From NCBI RefSeq assembly GCF_000311725.1, contig NZ_HE978511.1, positions 756,121-795,984 of the forward strand: a stretch of DNA of 39,864 bases, in the 5' to 3' direction. Below are positions 26,287 through 34,054 of this stretch, piece by piece. Every line of letters begins with the position of its first letter. Position 1 is the stretch's first letter. This stretch comes from Robertmurraya massiliosenegalensis JC6 (lineage in GTDB: Bacteria > Bacillota > Bacilli > Bacillales > Cytobacillaceae). Under the pieces are notes generated by a model. The model did no database searches and had not been told where the DNA came from. It saw nothing but the letters and a program-made list of their open reading frames with translations. Position numbers and translations under genes: made by a program.

Positions 26287-27170
26287 TGAATTCGTTTTTT
26301 TTTGCTTTTTGGCTCAGTAATCTTTGCACTTTCTTTATCTTGCTCTAACGCCCAAGGTTCTGCCTCTTTTTTCAAGCGTTGATGCGGCTTTAAGCTCTGT
26401 TTTTCTTCACCTAATGTATATTTTCGTTGATACCCACGTGGAGTAATGATTTTGTTGTCGTAAAAAAAGGTGGATGAATTCCCAATGATCACCGTTGTCA
26501 GCATCCCAATTTCATGCTCCAGCATTTCAGCTAAATTGGTCAGAACGACATGCTGGCTATCACGATATGCACTTTTTACTAATCCAACTGGTGTATCCGG
26601 CGACCGATATTTCAATAAAATTCGTTGGGCTTCAACGATTTGCCGTGTCCTCCGACCACTTTTCGGATTGTACAAGGCGATGACAAAATCCGCCATTCCA
26701 GCCGCTTCAATTCGCTTTTCGATAATCTGCCAAGGCGTCAAATGATCACTTAAACTAATCGTGCATGCATCATGCATGATGGGGGCGCCTAGTAAACTAG
26801 CACAAGAATTAATCGCCGAGATCCCTGGAACTATTTCTACTCCAATCCCCTTTTCCTCAGTCCACCCCTTTTCAATTAGCACCTCGTATACGAGTCCCGC
26901 CATTCCATAGACGCCAGAATCGCCACTGGAAATCACCGAAACCGTATGTCCAGCTTCTGCTTGCTTTACTGCTTCTTGCGCCCTCGACACTTCTTCAGTC
27001 ATTCCTGTACTTACAATCGATTGTGCCGTTACTAAATGTTCGATTAGGTCAACATACGTTTTATAGCCAATAATGTAATCACTTTGCTGCAGTGCATAAA
27101 TTGCTCGAGTCGTAATATGTTCTTCAGATCCAGGACCAAAGCCAACAACATAAATTTTTCCTAATTCCAT
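26283..27170 (-). CDS. cbiH: cobalt-factor III C17-methyltransferase CbiH (N-terminal part of CbiH60)
   Basis: SAM-dependent C17 methylation that contracts the porphyrin-type ring. Diagnostic blocks are IYVVGFGPGSEEHITTRA, SDYIIGYKTYVDLIE, SVISSGDSGVYGMAGLVYE, EIVPGISAINSCASLLGAPIMH-type sequence and FVIALYNPKSGRRT. The catalytic methyltransferase ends near residue 240; the rest is a Lys/Gln-rich linker that stops at residue 295 in SKKKRIH. The three Lys codons there are the nine-A run. One extra A gives a 537-residue protein with the Fe-S domain, about 60 kDa like CbiH60. It is the first gene of the operon, with GGAGG before ATG 27170, behind the B12 riboswitch terminator. Confidence 0.93.
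   Translation of the reverse strand: MELGKIYVVGFGPGSEEHITTRAIYALQQSDYIIGYKTYVDLIEHLVTAQSIVSTGMTEEVSRAQEAVKQAEAGHTVSVISSGDSGVYGMAGLVYEVLIEKGWTEEKGIGVEIVPGISAINSCASLLGAPIMHDACTISLSDHLTPWQIIEKRIEAAGMADFVIALYNPKSGRRTRQIVEAQRILLKYRSPDTPVGLVKSAYRDSQHVVLTNLAEMLEHEIGMLTTVIIGNSSTFFYDNKIITPRGYQRKYTLGEEKQSLKPHQRLKKEAEPWALEQDKESAKITEPKSKKKRIH
26295..26303 (-). other. A9 homopolymer: candidate slippage or indel site between cbiH and the Fe-S domain
   Basis: On the coding strand nine A residues encode three AAA Lys codons, followed by CGA ATT CAT TGA (stop). With ten A residues the frame reads on through ACG AAT TCA TTG AAC into the nitrite-reductase-like ORF without a stop. Runs of nine A are known sites of transcriptional slippage and are also common sites of sequencing or replication indels. 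The geometry is seen directly; which process applies is not. Confidence 0.6.
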
Positions 27171-27190
27171 TCGTTAACCTCCAATATAAT

Positions 27191-27233
27191 AAAAAAATGC
27201 CTGCACTCCTTTTCAAAGGAATACAGGCATTTT
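27191..27233 (-). terminator. riboswitch-controlled terminator in the cob leader
   Basis: On the minus strand a hairpin with outer stem AAATGCCTG/CAGGCATTT (27225-27233 with 27195-27203) and inner stem TCCTTT/AAAGGA is followed by a U-rich run. It lies between the B12 aptamer and the cbiH ribosome binding site, so it is the probable expression platform: ligand binding favours termination. Confidence 0.85.
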
Positions 27234-27331
27234 AAGATACAATAGATTGCTTATTATAACTTAAACACAAAAACAATAGAATTCTACTGTTCCGCCTATA
27301 CTTCTCCCGCCGAAAAGTAAAGTGTCGTTCA

Positions 27332-27478
27332 AATAAGCAGGTTTCCTGACTTAAGCTTCTTCTTACTCTTACACCTTCCCGATTTCTCAGTGGTCATGTA
27401 ATTTCATCAGCTCTTACAGTAGCGGGGGCTGTACTAGATTTTCACTAGTTTCCCTTTTACCTCACGTTCGTGAGCACT
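27332..27478 (-). promoter_or_regulatory. cobalamin (B12) riboswitch of the cob operon
   Basis: The minus strand contains the canonical B12 box as AAGTCAGGAAACCTGC (27352-27337), preceded by the conserved core features GGGAA..., ACAGCCCCCGCTACTGTAA and GGGAAGGTG. This is the standard cobalamin aptamer layout. It sits 160 bases upstream of cbiH with an intrinsic terminator between, implying repression of the whole operon by adenosylcobalamin-type ligands. Confidence 0.95.
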
Positions 27479-27507
27479 TATTTAAATTGAACTATTAAAT
27501 TGATTTT

Positions 27508-27513
27508 ACTATA
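27508..27513 (-). promoter_or_regulatory. possible extended -10 of the cob operon promoter
   Basis: TATAGT preceded by TGA gives an extended -10 (TGNTATAGT), about 30 bases upstream of the aptamer 5' edge on the minus strand. No convincing -35 stands 17 bases further up, but an extended -10 can compensate. Position fits the leader; otherwise weak. Confidence 0.35.
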
Positions 27514-27652
27514 TCATACAATTTAAACTGTGGGCATTCATTTTTTAAAATATTTATAAAAATTGTGTGAATGACTTCCTTAAACTTTTTGCAATAGAGC
27601 CGTTCTATCAAAATAGGATGATTTGAACGTTTCCTGACAATTCTAATCGTAT

Positions 27653-28153
27653 TTAATTCGCTCCTGATGAAGATGCAGCTGCAGCATGGTCAGCCTTCAC
27701 ACAGTCAATCGCAATAACGAGGGCAATAACTATAGTCTCCGTCTCTTCATCTAGTATTTCAATCTTGTAGCTGTCTCCCCAAGTAAACCATTCCTTACTT
27801 ACTTTTCCAATGAACTCACCATTGCGAATGACTTCAAAATTCATATCCCACCAGTTTCCGATGACCTCAATACCTGCTCCTTCTATCGTATATCGAGCCT
27901 TAAGAAAAGAAAATTCCTTCTTTATTGTTAATACCTCGTTGCCATTGACCTCAACATAAAACTTTGGTAAAAAACTCATTACTTTTTTCGTGATGAGGGC
28001 AACCTCCTCTCTTGAGGATTTCATAATGGAGAAAGTCTTGGGTATCTTCATAAAACTCCCCTCTACGTAATAAACATCTCTTTCCTCCTCATCTTTTACG
28101 GTGAATTTCTCATTTAGACTAAACACCTTCTGCTTGATGTATAACTGTTTCAC
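27653..28153 (-). CDS. LURP-one-related/YxjI-family protein
   Basis: 166 residues if translated from GTG 28153, where AGGGGTGA lies 8 bases upstream and the product MKQLYIKQKVFSLNEKF matches the usual N-terminus of the family. The internal repeats of the tubby-like beta-barrel are visible as KFTVKDEEERDVYYVEGSF, IKKEFSFLKARYTIEG and KVSKEWFTWGDSYKIEI. The C-terminal helix (VIALVIAIDCVKADH) and a short Ala/Ser tail complete it. Function is unknown; membrane or phospholipid binding is suggested for the tubby-like fold. It stands alone between the cob and cbiMNQO leaders and has no visible B12 control. Confidence 0.85.
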   Translation of the reverse strand: MKQLYIKQKVFSLNEKFTVKDEEERDVYYVEGSFMKIPKTFSIMKSSREEVALITKKVMSFLPKFYVEVNGNEVLTIKKEFSFLKARYTIEGAGIEVIGNWWDMNFEVIRNGEFIGKVSKEWFTWGDSYKIEILDEETETIVIALVIAIDCVKADHAAAASSSGAN

Positions 28154-28287
28154 TGTATAAATCACCCCTATTACTCTCTTTTAGTTTTGATCTTATTAGA
28201 TAGATCTTTCTGCTGATAAACTATACGATTCAAAAACATGGAAAGATTCATTATTATCTGAAGTTCATCTTCGCTTAAAATTAAAAA

Positions 28288-28322
28288 GGAAAACAAAAAT
28301 AATTTGCAGATTTTTGTTTTCC
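28288..28322 (-). terminator. intrinsic terminator of the cbiMNQO operon
   Basis: A perfect 13-bp stem (28310-28322 with 28288-28300) and 9-base loop, 48 bases after the cbiO stop, followed on the minus strand by TTTTTAATTTT. The rest of the 216-base gap to the YxjI-type gene shows nothing else I can support. Confidence 0.85.
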
Positions 28323-28369
28323 AAAGCATTGAAATTCATATATCATATGTATGAAATAAATAGTTTTCG

Positions 28370-29218
28370 TTATTCATTCTCCTTAACACCTGCATACTGT
28401 TGCAGGACTTCAAACAATTCTATTTTTGAGCGAGGATAGCTTGGCTCTTTTTTAGCTCCTTTTATTTGTTCAAACACTTCAAGTATCCATGGTAATCGCA
28501 AATGGCTTTTAGCTAATACTTGGGGATCTTGAAACACCTTAATTGGGACATTTTGAGCAATTAAGCGTCCCTCAGACAACACCCAAATTTCATCAGCCCA
28601 TTCGTAAGCGAAATCAACATCATGGGTAGAAACTAAAATCGTACGATTCTCCCTTGCTACTAAATGAAGCATATTTACCATTTCTTTTGAATAATAGGGG
28701 TCCAATCCTGCTGTCGGTTCATCAAATATCATTAGCTCCGGATTCATTGCTAATATCCCAGCAATTGCCACACGTTTTTTTTGACCTACACTTAAAAAAT
28801 GTGGTGGTTTCTCTTGTAAAGGAAAAGTATCAGTCAGCTCCATTGCTTTCTGAACGACTGTTTCAATCTCTTCTTTCGATAATCCCATATTCCGAGGACC
28901 ATATTGAATATCTTCATAAACACTAGAAGAAAAAAGCTGTGTATCAGGATCTTGAAAAACAATTCCAACATCTCCACGGAGCCTATTTTTATCCTTTCGT
29001 TTATATGAAAACTCCTTCCCTTTATAAAAGAGCTGTCCTTTTGTTGGAGTTAAAATCGCATTTAAATGGAGCAAAAGAGTTGATTTTCCTGCTCCATTAT
29101 TTCCTAGTAGCGCAATCTTCTTTCCTTTTTTTATTTGAAGGGAGATATTATTTAATGCCAGCGTTCCATCTGGATATCGATAAGATACATCCTTTAATTG
29201 AAGAAATGACTGTTCCAT
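28370..29218 (-). CDS. cbiO: cobalt ECF/ABC transporter ATPase CbiO
   Basis: ATPase of the cobalt importer CbiMNQO, 282 residues. Walker A is LLGNNGAGKSTLLLHLN, Q-loop VFQDPDTQLFS, signature FLSVGQKKRVAIAGILAM and Walker B ELMIFDEPTAGLDP, with switch His in STHDVDFAYEWAD; the DPDTQLF and SVGQKKRVAIAG forms are typical of CbiO. Start at ATG 29218 with GAGGAG 9 bases upstream; the TTG at 29227 abuts that site and is unlikely. Last gene of the operon. Confidence 0.94.
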   Translation of the reverse strand: MEQSFLQLKDVSYRYPDGTLALNNISLQIKKGKKIALLGNNGAGKSTLLLHLNAILTPTKGQLFYKGKEFSYKRKDKNRLRGDVGIVFQDPDTQLFSSSVYEDIQYGPRNMGLSKEEIETVVQKAMELTDTFPLQEKPPHFLSVGQKKRVAIAGILAMNPELMIFDEPTAGLDPYYSKEMVNMLHLVARENRTILVSTHDVDFAYEWADEIWVLSEGRLIAQNVPIKVFQDPQVLAKSHLRLPWILEVFEQIKGAKKEPSYPRSKIELFEVLQQYAGVKENE

Positions 29219-29263
29219 TTTTTTCAACTCCTCTTATTCCAGAATAACTGGCACATCGAACGA

Positions 29264-30040
29264 TTAGAAAACAAATGTAACGATACTGACGATGATAACG
29301 AAACAACCAATTCCCAACCAATTTCTTTTGTTATAGCTCTGTTGAACTTCAACTTCGTGGAAATCACCATTATTGCCTCGTGAATCAATAGCTCGTTGGA
29401 CATCTTGTGCTGTTTTCAAAGATTTAATAAATATACTTGTAATTAATTGCGCTAACGAAGAAAAGCTACGTTTCATCCCCCGATAACCAAGTCTACTCGT
29501 CTGTGCAATCCGAACTTCATTCATATTGTTCATTAAAACAAAAATGAAACGATATATGATTACAAATAACTCAATAAATAAAGAAGGTAAACGTATTTTT
29601 TGAAGCAACCAAATCATTTGTTGAATCGGAGTCGTTAATATAAAAAAATACATACAACTAATCCCCGCCATTGCCGATAAGAACAGCTCAGAAACTCGTT
29701 CGGCCTTACCTGAACTAATATAAATTCTCCAGTTCCCTATTTCCACTTGAGTAAGCACGTCTAGCACCTTCAAGTCTATCGGAGTAACTGAAAAAAGAAT
29801 CACTAGAATACTTACTAGCAAAAAAAAGAAAGGGAATAGCAGTAATTTCAAATAATAGAATAATGGAATCTTTGCACCTATTAAAAGAACCATACTCATG
29901 AGAGCGAAAACCAAAATCGAACTGGCCGGATTTTTTAATAGCAGTGAAAGGAAGAGAAGGGAAGCAGCAAAACTTCCTTTCTCTAACGGGTGAACATGTC
30001 TAAGTGCATTACAATAAGCCATTTGGTCAATGGGCAACAT
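29264..30040 (-). CDS. cbiQ: cobalt transporter transmembrane subunit CbiQ
   Basis: Energy-coupling membrane protein (T component) of the cobalt importer, 258 residues with about five hydrophobic segments. Typical features are HPLEKG near the N-terminus, the C-terminal coupling segment RLGYRGMKRSFSS and the Ala-Arg-Gly-type signature as QRAIDSRG. It overlaps cbiN by 14 bases and has only a weak ribosome binding site, so its translation is probably coupled. Confidence 0.9.
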   Translation of the reverse strand: MLPIDQMAYCNALRHVHPLEKGSFAASLLFLSLLLKNPASSILVFALMSMVLLIGAKIPLFYYLKLLLFPFFFLLVSILVILFSVTPIDLKVLDVLTQVEIGNWRIYISSGKAERVSELFLSAMAGISCMYFFILTTPIQQMIWLLQKIRLPSLFIELFVIIYRFIFVLMNNMNEVRIAQTSRLGYRGMKRSFSSLAQLITSIFIKSLKTAQDVQRAIDSRGNNGDFHEVEVQQSYNKRNWLGIGCFVIIVSIVTFVF

Positions 30041-30323
30041 CTTTTCTTTTCACATTCGCTTTATATTTCGCTTTCGAATAACCAAAAATATACCCAATAA
30101 TTAACGAACCGATAACCGCTTGCAAGACAAATAATAGACTCTCTGTCTCACCCCCTGGCGGCTCCCATATCGAGCTAAACCAAGGTTCATAGTCTGGGGC
30201 AATCTCACCGATCTGCTCTTCTGCTTCTCCATCAGCTCCACCAAACTCTGAGTCATTCACAAGGTAAAGAGGAAATATTGCTAAAAGAACAACGAGTAGA
30301 AATAGAAATCCGTTCTTCATCAT
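30027..30323 (-). CDS. cbiN: cobalt transporter accessory subunit CbiN
   Basis: 98-residue protein with two membrane helices (about 5-22 and 62-80) enclosing an acidic extracytoplasmic loop (FGGADGEAEEQIGEIAPDYEPW). CbiN works with CbiM to let Co2+ into the substrate-binding component. I chose ATG 30323, which has AGGAGG 7 bases upstream. A TTG at 30326 and an ATG at 30320 are alternatives. The start overlaps the cbiM stop. Confidence 0.9.
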   Translation of the reverse strand: MMKNGFLFLLVVLLAIFPLYLVNDSEFGGADGEAEEQIGEIAPDYEPWFSSIWEPPGGETESLLFVLQAVIGSLIIGYIFGYSKAKYKANVKRKDVAH

Positions 30324-31087
30324 CAATGCACCTCCTTATGTAACACCTTTAAGAGCTTTAATTCTTGGGCATTATATTTTCTAATCATGTTCATGACCAT
30401 AACCGTTAATAATCCTTCACTAATGGCAAGAGGAACTTGAGTAAGGGCAAAGATACTAGCAAATTTATTGAAAGAAGCAACTATTCCACCAACCTCACTT
30501 GGAAAAGCGAGGGCTAACTGTAATGAAGTAATGACATAGGTCCCTAAATCACCAAACATCGCTGCAAAGAAAACGATAAGAGAAAAGGACCATTTCCACT
30601 TTGTACCCAATTTAAAAATAGCATAGGCAATAAGGGGACCAACAACAGCCATCGAAAAAGCATTTGCTCCCAAGGTTGTAAGGCCACCATGAGCGAGTAA
30701 TAAAGCCTGAAAAAGAAGAACGTTTGTTCCGAGTACACTCATAACCAATGGACCAAATAGTATCGTTCCTAAACCGACCCCTGTTGGATGAGAGCTGCTC
30801 CCAGTAACAGATGGAATTTTTAAAGCTGACAAAACAAAGGCAAACGCCCCTGCTAGCCCTAACATCATTTTCACTTCAGGATTCTCTTTCACGATTTTTT
30901 GGATTGACCTCATCCCAAGAACAAGGAATGGAATTGTCACAATCCACCAAAAAACAGCCCATCCCACCGGAAGGAATCCTTCCATAATATGCATCGCATA
31001 GGCTGGACGAGAAGAATTAAGCCAAAAATAACTGACAAAAAATAAAATAACAACTGCAGGTAACAACATTGATTTTTTGCACATCAT
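30323..31087 (-). CDS. cbiM: cobalt transporter substrate-binding subunit CbiM
   Basis: Membrane S component that binds Co2+, about 254 residues. The N-terminus is a cleavable signal-like helix ending in [14 protein letters not shown]; in CbiM/NikM the mature N-terminal Met-His (MHI) chelates the metal. Then come [27 protein letters not shown]-type sequence (here [16 protein letters not shown]) and [20 protein letters not shown], the family signatures. Two tandem ATGs (31087, 31084) follow GAGGAGG; the second has better spacing. Nickel is the alternative metal, but the B12 riboswitch supports cobalt. Confidence 0.95.
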   Translation of the reverse strand: MMCKKSMLLPAVVILFFVSYFWLNSSRPAYAMHIMEGFLPVGWAVFWWIVTIPFLVLGMRSIQKIVKENPEVKMMLGLAGAFAFVLSALKIPSVTGSSSHPTGVGLGTILFGPLVMSVLGTNVLLFQALLLAHGGLTTLGANAFSMAVVGPLIAYAIFKLGTKWKWSFSLIVFFAAMFGDLGTYVITSLQLALAFPSEVGGIVASFNKFASIFALTQVPLAISEGLLTVMVMNMIRKYNAQELKLLKVLHKEVH

Positions 31088-31110
31088 ACTTCCTCCTCTT
31101 CAAATTGTAC

Positions 31111-31145
31111 AAAAAAAAGAGCACTCAAACCATAGGTTCGAATGC
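31111..31145 (-). terminator. riboswitch-controlled terminator in the cbiM leader
   Basis: An 11-bp stem with two G-U pairs (31135-31145 with 31121-31131) and a 3-base loop is followed by eight U residues on the minus strand. It lies between the B12 aptamer and the cbiM ribosome binding site, the expected expression platform. Confidence 0.88.
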
Positions 31146-31251
31146 CCAGAATATTTTTTGTGTTACGATCCGTCAAACTTAGAAAACACAAAACATTATG
31201 TATTCTTGCAAACACCTCCCTATTATCCCGTAGGTTTCATTGTGTTCATTG

Positions 31252-31392
31252 ACTAGGCAGGTCTCCTGACTTATCTTCAACACTTCCTGCGCCTTCCCTT
31301 CTCTATTAAAAGAAAGTGGCAACATACAGGTCGCTTCGAATTACAGTGGCGGGTACCGCGTCGGAATCACACCGAACTTCCCTCTTAAATTG
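31252..31392 (-). promoter_or_regulatory. cobalamin (B12) riboswitch of cbiMNQO
   Basis: The minus strand carries the B12 box AAGTCAGGAGACCTGC (31273-31258), the core GCCACTGTAA and GGTGTGATTCCGACGCGGTACCC-type P-stem sequence upstream, plus GAAGGGAAGGCG. Together with the terminator at 31111-31145 it would shut off cobalt uptake when B12 is abundant. Confidence 0.95.
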
Positions 31393-31441
31393 GATAAATA
31401 TACATCCAATACCTATCAATGGAAACTATTAAATTATCTTC

Positions 31442-31470
31442 AGTATAAATTCACTTGAAAACGTTGTCTA
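31442..31470 (-). promoter_or_regulatory. sigma-A promoter of cbiMNQO
   Basis: TAGACA (31470-31465), exactly 17 bases, then TATACT (31447-31442) on the minus strand; transcription would start near 31435, about 40 bases ahead of the aptamer. This is among the best promoter matches in the window. Confidence 0.65.
31456..31469. promoter_or_regulatory. cre-like box overlapping the cbiM -35 region
   Basis: TGAAAACGTTGTCT matches the CcpA consensus TGWNANCGNTNWCA at all but the last fixed position. It overlaps the -35 hexamer, a position where CcpA would repress. The consensus is degenerate, so this may be chance. Confidence 0.35.
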
Positions 31471-31570
31471 GTTCTCTCTGGAATAATTTGTGACGAAAAA
31501 TCAAATTAAATCCTTACTACTAGTCTCTCAAAAATTACCTTCCCATCAAAAAAACCATATACTTATTTGC

Positions 31571-31601
31571 AAAAACCTTCCCCCAGTTGGAAGGAAGGTT
31601 T
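31571..31601 (-). terminator. intrinsic terminator of the amidase gene
   Basis: Perfect 9-bp stem (31593-31601 with 31573-31581), 11-base loop, followed on the minus strand by a short U run. It begins 7 bases after the amidase stop. Confidence 0.75.
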
Positions 31602-31607
31602 CTAATT

Positions 31608-32597
31608 TCATGCAACTAATTTTTCAAACGTATTTGGTCCAGCAATTCCATCTTGGGCTAATCTACGATCCTTCTGAAAGGCAATAACAGCTAATCGAGT
31701 ATTTTCACCAAATATGCCATCGAGACCTTGGGGGCTGTAGCCTAAGCAATAAAGCATCCCTTGTACGATATAGACAATATTTCCTCGATCACCTTTACGA
31801 ACCGAACGGAAAGCTGATTTTGTCCTTGGTCCCCAAATCCCATCTACAGTTAGCTTAGCATTATATTGTTTGTTAAGTTCCGTTTGTGTCGCTCTGATGG
31901 CTGCAGCCTTTGTATTTGGTCCATAGATCCCATCTACAGTCAAACCAGTACGATAATTTTGATTTAACCATTGTTGAAATGTAGCGATTGGATTACTACT
32001 TGTTCCCGTAGGTCTAGGTGCTGGTGCTGGTGCTGGCGTCGGTTTAGGAGCTGATTGCGTCTTTTGTCTTAAATTAAACGCTTTAACCAATCCATTTACA
32101 TGACCTTGTGCTACTTTATCCAAAAATGCATTCGATTTTAACTTATTGGCATCAGCTGTGCTGTCTATAAAGCCATTTTCCGTTAAAATTGCCGGCATAC
32201 TAGACTGTCTTAATACAGCAAAATTGGCCCGTTTTTTCCCCCTGTCCCTCATGTCAACCTGACTTAAAATCGCTGAATGAATCACATTTTGATGAGAAAT
32301 CGAGGCACTGCTTGAATTGCTATGAATAAACGTTTCAAAACCAGTACCTCCACCACTGTTTATGTGGATAGACATAAAATAGTTGGCCCCCCAAGAATTA
32401 GCCATATTGGCTCGTTCAGATAGGGATACAAATATATCTTTATCTCGACTTAATCTTACTTCCGTATTTTCATAATTTAAAAGTAAACTTCTTATCCTTA
32501 AGGCAATCGCTAAATTCAGATCCTTTTCTCTAAGTCCATTTCCAACTGCACCAGAGTCAGATCCACCATGCCCAGGATCAATGAAAAATTTAACCAT
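31608..32597 (-). CDS. N-acetylmuramoyl-L-alanine amidase with two peptidoglycan-binding repeats
   Basis: Cuts the bond between muramic acid and the stem peptide of peptidoglycan. 329 residues. Residues 1-175 are an Amidase_3 domain with the zinc/catalytic set DPGHGG (His), LREKDLNL (Glu), SIHIN (His) and LTENGFID (Glu). A Pro/Ala/Thr linker (about 187-203) leads to two C-terminal peptidoglycan-binding type 1 units, around LTVDGIYGPNTK/LTVDGIWGPRTK and LDGIFGENTR. There is no signal peptide. This resembles CwlC-type mother-cell lysis amidases or a phage endolysin. ATG 32597 has GAGGTGA upstream; an in-frame GTG at 32606 overlaps that site. No other phage genes are adjacent. Confidence 0.92.
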   Translation of the reverse strand: MVKFFIDPGHGGSDSGAVGNGLREKDLNLAIALRIRSLLLNYENTEVRLSRDKDIFVSLSERANMANSWGANYFMSIHINSGGGTGFETFIHSNSSSASISHQNVIHSAILSQVDMRDRGKKRANFAVLRQSSMPAILTENGFIDSTADANKLKSNAFLDKVAQGHVNGLVKAFNLRQKTQSAPKPTPAPAPAPRPTGTSSNPIATFQQWLNQNYRTGLTVDGIYGPNTKAAAIRATQTELNKQYNAKLTVDGIWGPRTKSAFRSVRKGDRGNIVYIVQGMLYCLGYSPQGLDGIFGENTRLAVIAFQKDRRLAQDGIAGPNTFEKLVA

Positions 32598-32755
32598 ATT
32601 AATCACCTCTTATTCCATTGTATGCAGGAAAACGCCTAATGAACGGGCTTGTTATTTTTTACCAATAATTATAAATCTGGTAAAGAGTGCATCTTCTACA
32701 CTTACATATTTATTCATTTATCCAAAATATTTATTCTAAGACTCTAGTTTATTCA

Positions 32756-32945
32756 TTCTTCCCGGTTTTCGAACGGATGGAGGTTTTGGATTAGCTCTAG
32801 TTCCAGCCATTCAGTCTCATACTAGGCGTGCAGTACGCATAAAGTCAGTAGCTCTTTTTTAATGTTTCAATCGAATATTATGTATTTATCCACTTTTTAA
32901 TACTTAAGTATTGTCCTAAAGCAACCTTGTTTGAGAAAAGGACTT
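32756..32945. repeat. dispersed intergenic repeat, copy B
   Basis: Second copy of the repeat at 15154-15326, same orientation. Shared blocks include CGGAT, GTTTTGGATTA, CCAGNCATTC, CATACT, the 17-base core CAGTACGCATAAAGTCA, AGCTCTTTT, TTTCAAT, AATATT, TATTGTCC and AAAGCAAC. It lies in the 465-base gap between the amidase and the plus-strand monooxygenase gene and has no open frame of note. Confidence 0.75.
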
Positions 32946-33016
32946 ATTTCTTTGAACATTTTGTGAAAACGCCCAAATTATTATCTACTTTTAGGACCAG
33001 GCATTATATTTGTCAC

Positions 33017-33043
33017 TATTCAACAGTTCCCAATCATTGAATA
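33017..33043. promoter_or_regulatory. inverted repeat upstream of the monooxygenase gene
   Basis: TATTCAA and TTGAATA form a perfect 7-bp inverted repeat with a 13-base spacer, ending 19 bases before the ATG at 33063. It could be an operator or an mRNA leader hairpin; no regulator is identified. Confidence 0.3.
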
Positions 33044-33062
33044 ATGAGAAAGAAACAAATAC

Positions 33063-34043
33063 ATGAGAAATGGGGTTTTCTTTTTGAATTTTCCACAATT
33101 AAAAATTGGACATATGGTGCCGAAGTTTCCGATCATACAAGGGGGTATGGGTGTAGGCATTTCATTAAGCGGACTTGCTTCTTCAGTTGCGAATGCAGGA
33201 GGAATTGGCATTATATCTGGAACTGGGATTAGTATAGAGGATTTGAGATTTCATATCAGAAAGGCGAGAGAATCAATCAAGAATAAAGGATATATTGGCG
33301 TCAATGTTCTGTTTGCCATGAATGATTTTGCTGAAAAAATGAAAGTTGCCATTGAGGAAAAAGTTGATTTCATTATTTCTGGTGCTGGTATATCAAGAGA
33401 TATGTATGCTTGGGGGAGGGAATCAGGCATACCTGTTATCTCAATTGTCTCGACAGCAAGGCTTGCAAAAATGTCCGAGCGACTCGGCGCATCCGCTGTC
33501 GTTGTAGAGGGGCATGAAGCTGGCGGACATCTTGGAACAGAAAGACCTTTATTCGATATTTTGCCAGAAGTTGTTGCAGCTGTAAAAATCCCTGTCATCG
33601 CTGCTGGTGGAATCATGACAGGAAAAGATATAGCCCATGTGATTCAGTTGGGTGCTTCTGGCGTGCAAATAGGAACACGATTTGTTGCAAGTCATGAATG
33701 TGACGCCCCTTTATCCTTTAAAGAAAAGTATGTTCGTGCAAAACAAGAAGATATCGTTATGGTAAAAACGACTGTTGGGTTGGAAGGACGTGCGATAAAA
33801 AACCATTTCACCTCTCAAATTGCCGAAAATAAAAAGGTCAAAATTAAGAAATGCATTGATTGCTTGAAGAATTGCTCGTATCGATTTTGTACAATGGATT
33901 CCTTAGTCACGTCGATGAACGGGGATTGTGAAAATGGTCTCGTGTTTGCAGGAGCAAAAGTTGCAGAAATCAACGACATTCTTCCTGTGCAAACAATCAT
34001 CAACAACCTTGTTGCTGAGTATGAAAGCTGTCAATTGGCTTAA
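33063..34043 (+). CDS. nitronate monooxygenase-like (2-nitropropane dioxygenase family) FMN protein
   Basis: TIM-barrel flavoprotein of the NMO/FabK-like family, which oxidises alkyl nitronates; some relatives are enoyl-ACP reductases. 326 residues. Family sequence is PIIQGGMGVGISLSGLASSVANAGGIGIIS near the N-terminus, EGHEAGGHLG with the active-site His, IPVIAAGGIMTG, and ASGVQIGTRFVAS for phosphate binding. The C-terminal region has a Cys-containing KCIDCLKNCSYRFC. Starts: ATG 33063 has only a weak GAGAAAG site; an in-frame TTG at 33084 would give the usual N-terminus NFPQLKIG and has GGGG upstream. The only plus-strand gene, apparently monocistronic. Confidence 0.85.
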   Translation: MRNGVFFLNFPQLKIGHMVPKFPIIQGGMGVGISLSGLASSVANAGGIGIISGTGISIEDLRFHIRKARESIKNKGYIGVNVLFAMNDFAEKMKVAIEEKVDFIISGAGISRDMYAWGRESGIPVISIVSTARLAKMSERLGASAVVVEGHEAGGHLGTERPLFDILPEVVAAVKIPVIAAGGIMTGKDIAHVIQLGASGVQIGTRFVASHECDAPLSFKEKYVRAKQEDIVMVKTTVGLEGRAIKNHFTSQIAENKKVKIKKCIDCLKNCSYRFCTMDSLVTSMNGDCENGLVFAGAKVAEINDILPVQTIINNLVAEYESCQLA

Positions 34044-34054
34044 AATTTCTATTT

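Noticed and set aside
31111-31145. Terminator of cbiM itself
   Set aside because: It lies before, not after, the cbiM start on the minus strand; it is the riboswitch expression platform.
33063-34043. Long antisense open frames in the monooxygenase gene and other genes
   Set aside because: They lie within clear coding regions, lack ribosome binding sites, and read as low-complexity shadows of the real gene.
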